A stretch of 64,000 nt of DNA from positions 442,334-506,333 of the forward strand of contig VZSF01003291.1 in assembly GCA_013398295.1 (NCBI GenBank). Reading direction: 5' to 3'. Numbering within the stretch: the first letter of the stretch is position 1; the number at the start of each line of letters is the position of its first letter. The stretch is from Chionis minor (lineage: Eukaryota > Chordata > Aves > Charadriiformes > Chionididae). A program made the position numbers and the translations under genes. Positions 63,121 through 64,000 of the stretch are shown here, piece after piece. A model generated the notes under the pieces. It worked only from the letters and a program-made list of their open reading frames with translations, was not told where the DNA came from and ran no database searches.

Positions 63121-63825
63121 ACAGAATCACGGAAAGTTACAGGTTGGAAGGGACCTCTAGAGATCATCTGGTCCAACCCCCCTGCCAGAGCAGGTCCACC
63201 TACAGCAGGTTGCACAGGATGGGGTCCAGGCATGTCTCTAGAGTTGGAGACTCCACCACCTCTCTGGGCAGCCTGTTCCAGTGCTCTGCCACCCTCAAAG
63301 GAAAGAAGTTTCACCTCATGTTGAGATGGAACTTTCTATATTTGATTTTATACCCATTGCCCCTTGTCCTATCACTGGGTGCTACTGAAAAAAGACTGGC
63401 CCCCTCCTCCTGGCCCTCCCTTTAAGTATTTGTAAACATTTATGAGATCCCCCCTTAGCTTTCTCTTCTCTAGACTAAAAAGACCCAACTCCCTCAGCCT
63501 TTCCTCATAAGAAAGATGCTCCGGCCCCCTAAACATCCTCGTGGCCCTTCACTGCATCCTCTCCAGCAGTTCCCTGTCCTTCTTAAACTGGGGAGCCCAG
63601 AACTGGACACAGCACTCCAGATGTGGTCTCACCAGGGCAGAGTAGAGGAGGAGGATGACCTCCCTCCACCTGCTGGCCACGCTCCTCTTGATGCACCCCA
63701 GGATGCCATTGGCCTTCTTGGCCACAAGGGCACATTGCTGGCTCATGGGCATCCTGTTGTCCACCAGGACTCCCAGGGTCCCTCTCTGCAGAGCTGCTTT
63801 CCAGCAAGTCACCCCCAGATTTATT
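63121..63825 (-). mobile_element. CR1 LINE, 5'-truncated, best-preserved copy
   Basis: Read on the minus strand, this is the last part of CR1 ORF2 and its 3' UTR. The open part (63549 to about 63825) holds the C-terminal hallmark [20 protein letters not shown], followed by [16 protein letters not shown], then [20 protein letters not shown] and [16 protein letters not shown] at 63549-63551 interrupts the frame where intact copies read on into RRAT. Downstream, [12 protein letters not shown] sequence continues with further damage. The element ends at 63121 with cacagaatcac on the plus strand. Its 3' UTR differs from the two plus-strand copies (it carries the ctctagagatcatctggtccaacc form), so it belongs to a different CR1 subfamily. 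It appears the least diverged of the three, but it is dead. Confidence 0.93.
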
Positions 63826-64000
63826 ACCAGACTAGACCTATTAGCAGGTATACAGTCCAACCAGGATAAAGGGGTGATTCAATCCATAAGAAAATCTGCT
63901 GAAGCCAATGGATCTAAAAACTAGAATCAGAACCCCGATTTCCACTGGTGAAACCCCACCTTTGCTCCTGGTTTGCTGTCCGTTGAGTTTGTTTAATTCC
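63826..64000. other. Flank right of CR1, nothing recognised
   Basis: Short unique sequence up to the window edge with no gene or repeat visible. Confidence 0.5.

Noticed and set aside
1..64000. CRISPR arrays, tRNA/rRNA genes, bacterial operons or endogenous retrovirus LTR pairs
   Set aside because: No spaced direct repeats, cloverleaf genes, ribosome-binding-site gene clusters, primer-binding sites or paired LTRs were seen.

Overview
This window looks like bird (archosaur-lineage) nuclear DNA. The clearest evidence is three CR1 LINE 3' ends with the typical tail: a short G-rich/C-rich hairpin, a 'ggtcccttccaacct' block and short ATTCTATG-type terminal repeats. There are no bacterial-style genes, operons, CRISPR arrays, tRNAs or rRNAs. 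I recognise no host protein-coding gene. No open frame exceeds about 207 codons, and the longest ones overlap open frames on the other strand, as expected for non-coding vertebrate DNA. The best reading is an intergenic or long-intron stretch, possibly a gene desert, with a few transposon remnants and some blocks that look like regulatory DNA.

Layout. Positions 62-370 are CpG-rich. A CR1 copy (+) lies at about 950-1497, and a second, more decayed CR1 (+) at about 17640-18109. Between them is unique DNA with poly-A tracts and some strong short inverted repeats (5269-5297, 14694-14754, 15934-15984). From 18110 to 26600 there is unique DNA, a long T tract with one ambiguous base (22212-22255), and TA-rich microsatellites (23448-23470, 25301-25413). 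At about 26640-28480 the minus strand carries scattered, frameshifted reverse-transcriptase-like fragments that I interpret as a very old RTE-type LINE; this was found by reading translations by eye. At 35241-35348 and 37035-37156 (+) are two exon-like open segments with good splice-site matches and compatible phase, but no recognised homology.

From about 39660 to 40410 a block resembling a conserved non-coding element is followed directly by a dense CpG cluster. Further AT-rich, homeobox-site-bearing blocks occur near 41400, 43010, 56080, 57760, 61545 and 62630. A MIR-like SINE is at 42560-42719. A third, best-preserved CR1 (-) is at 63121-63825, close to the right edge.

Nothing here amounts to a demonstrated new biological system. 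The items most worth following up are the RTE-like fossil, the exon-like pair, and the enhancer-like block joined to an orphan CpG cluster. All of these rest on reading by eye and need alignment to confirm.
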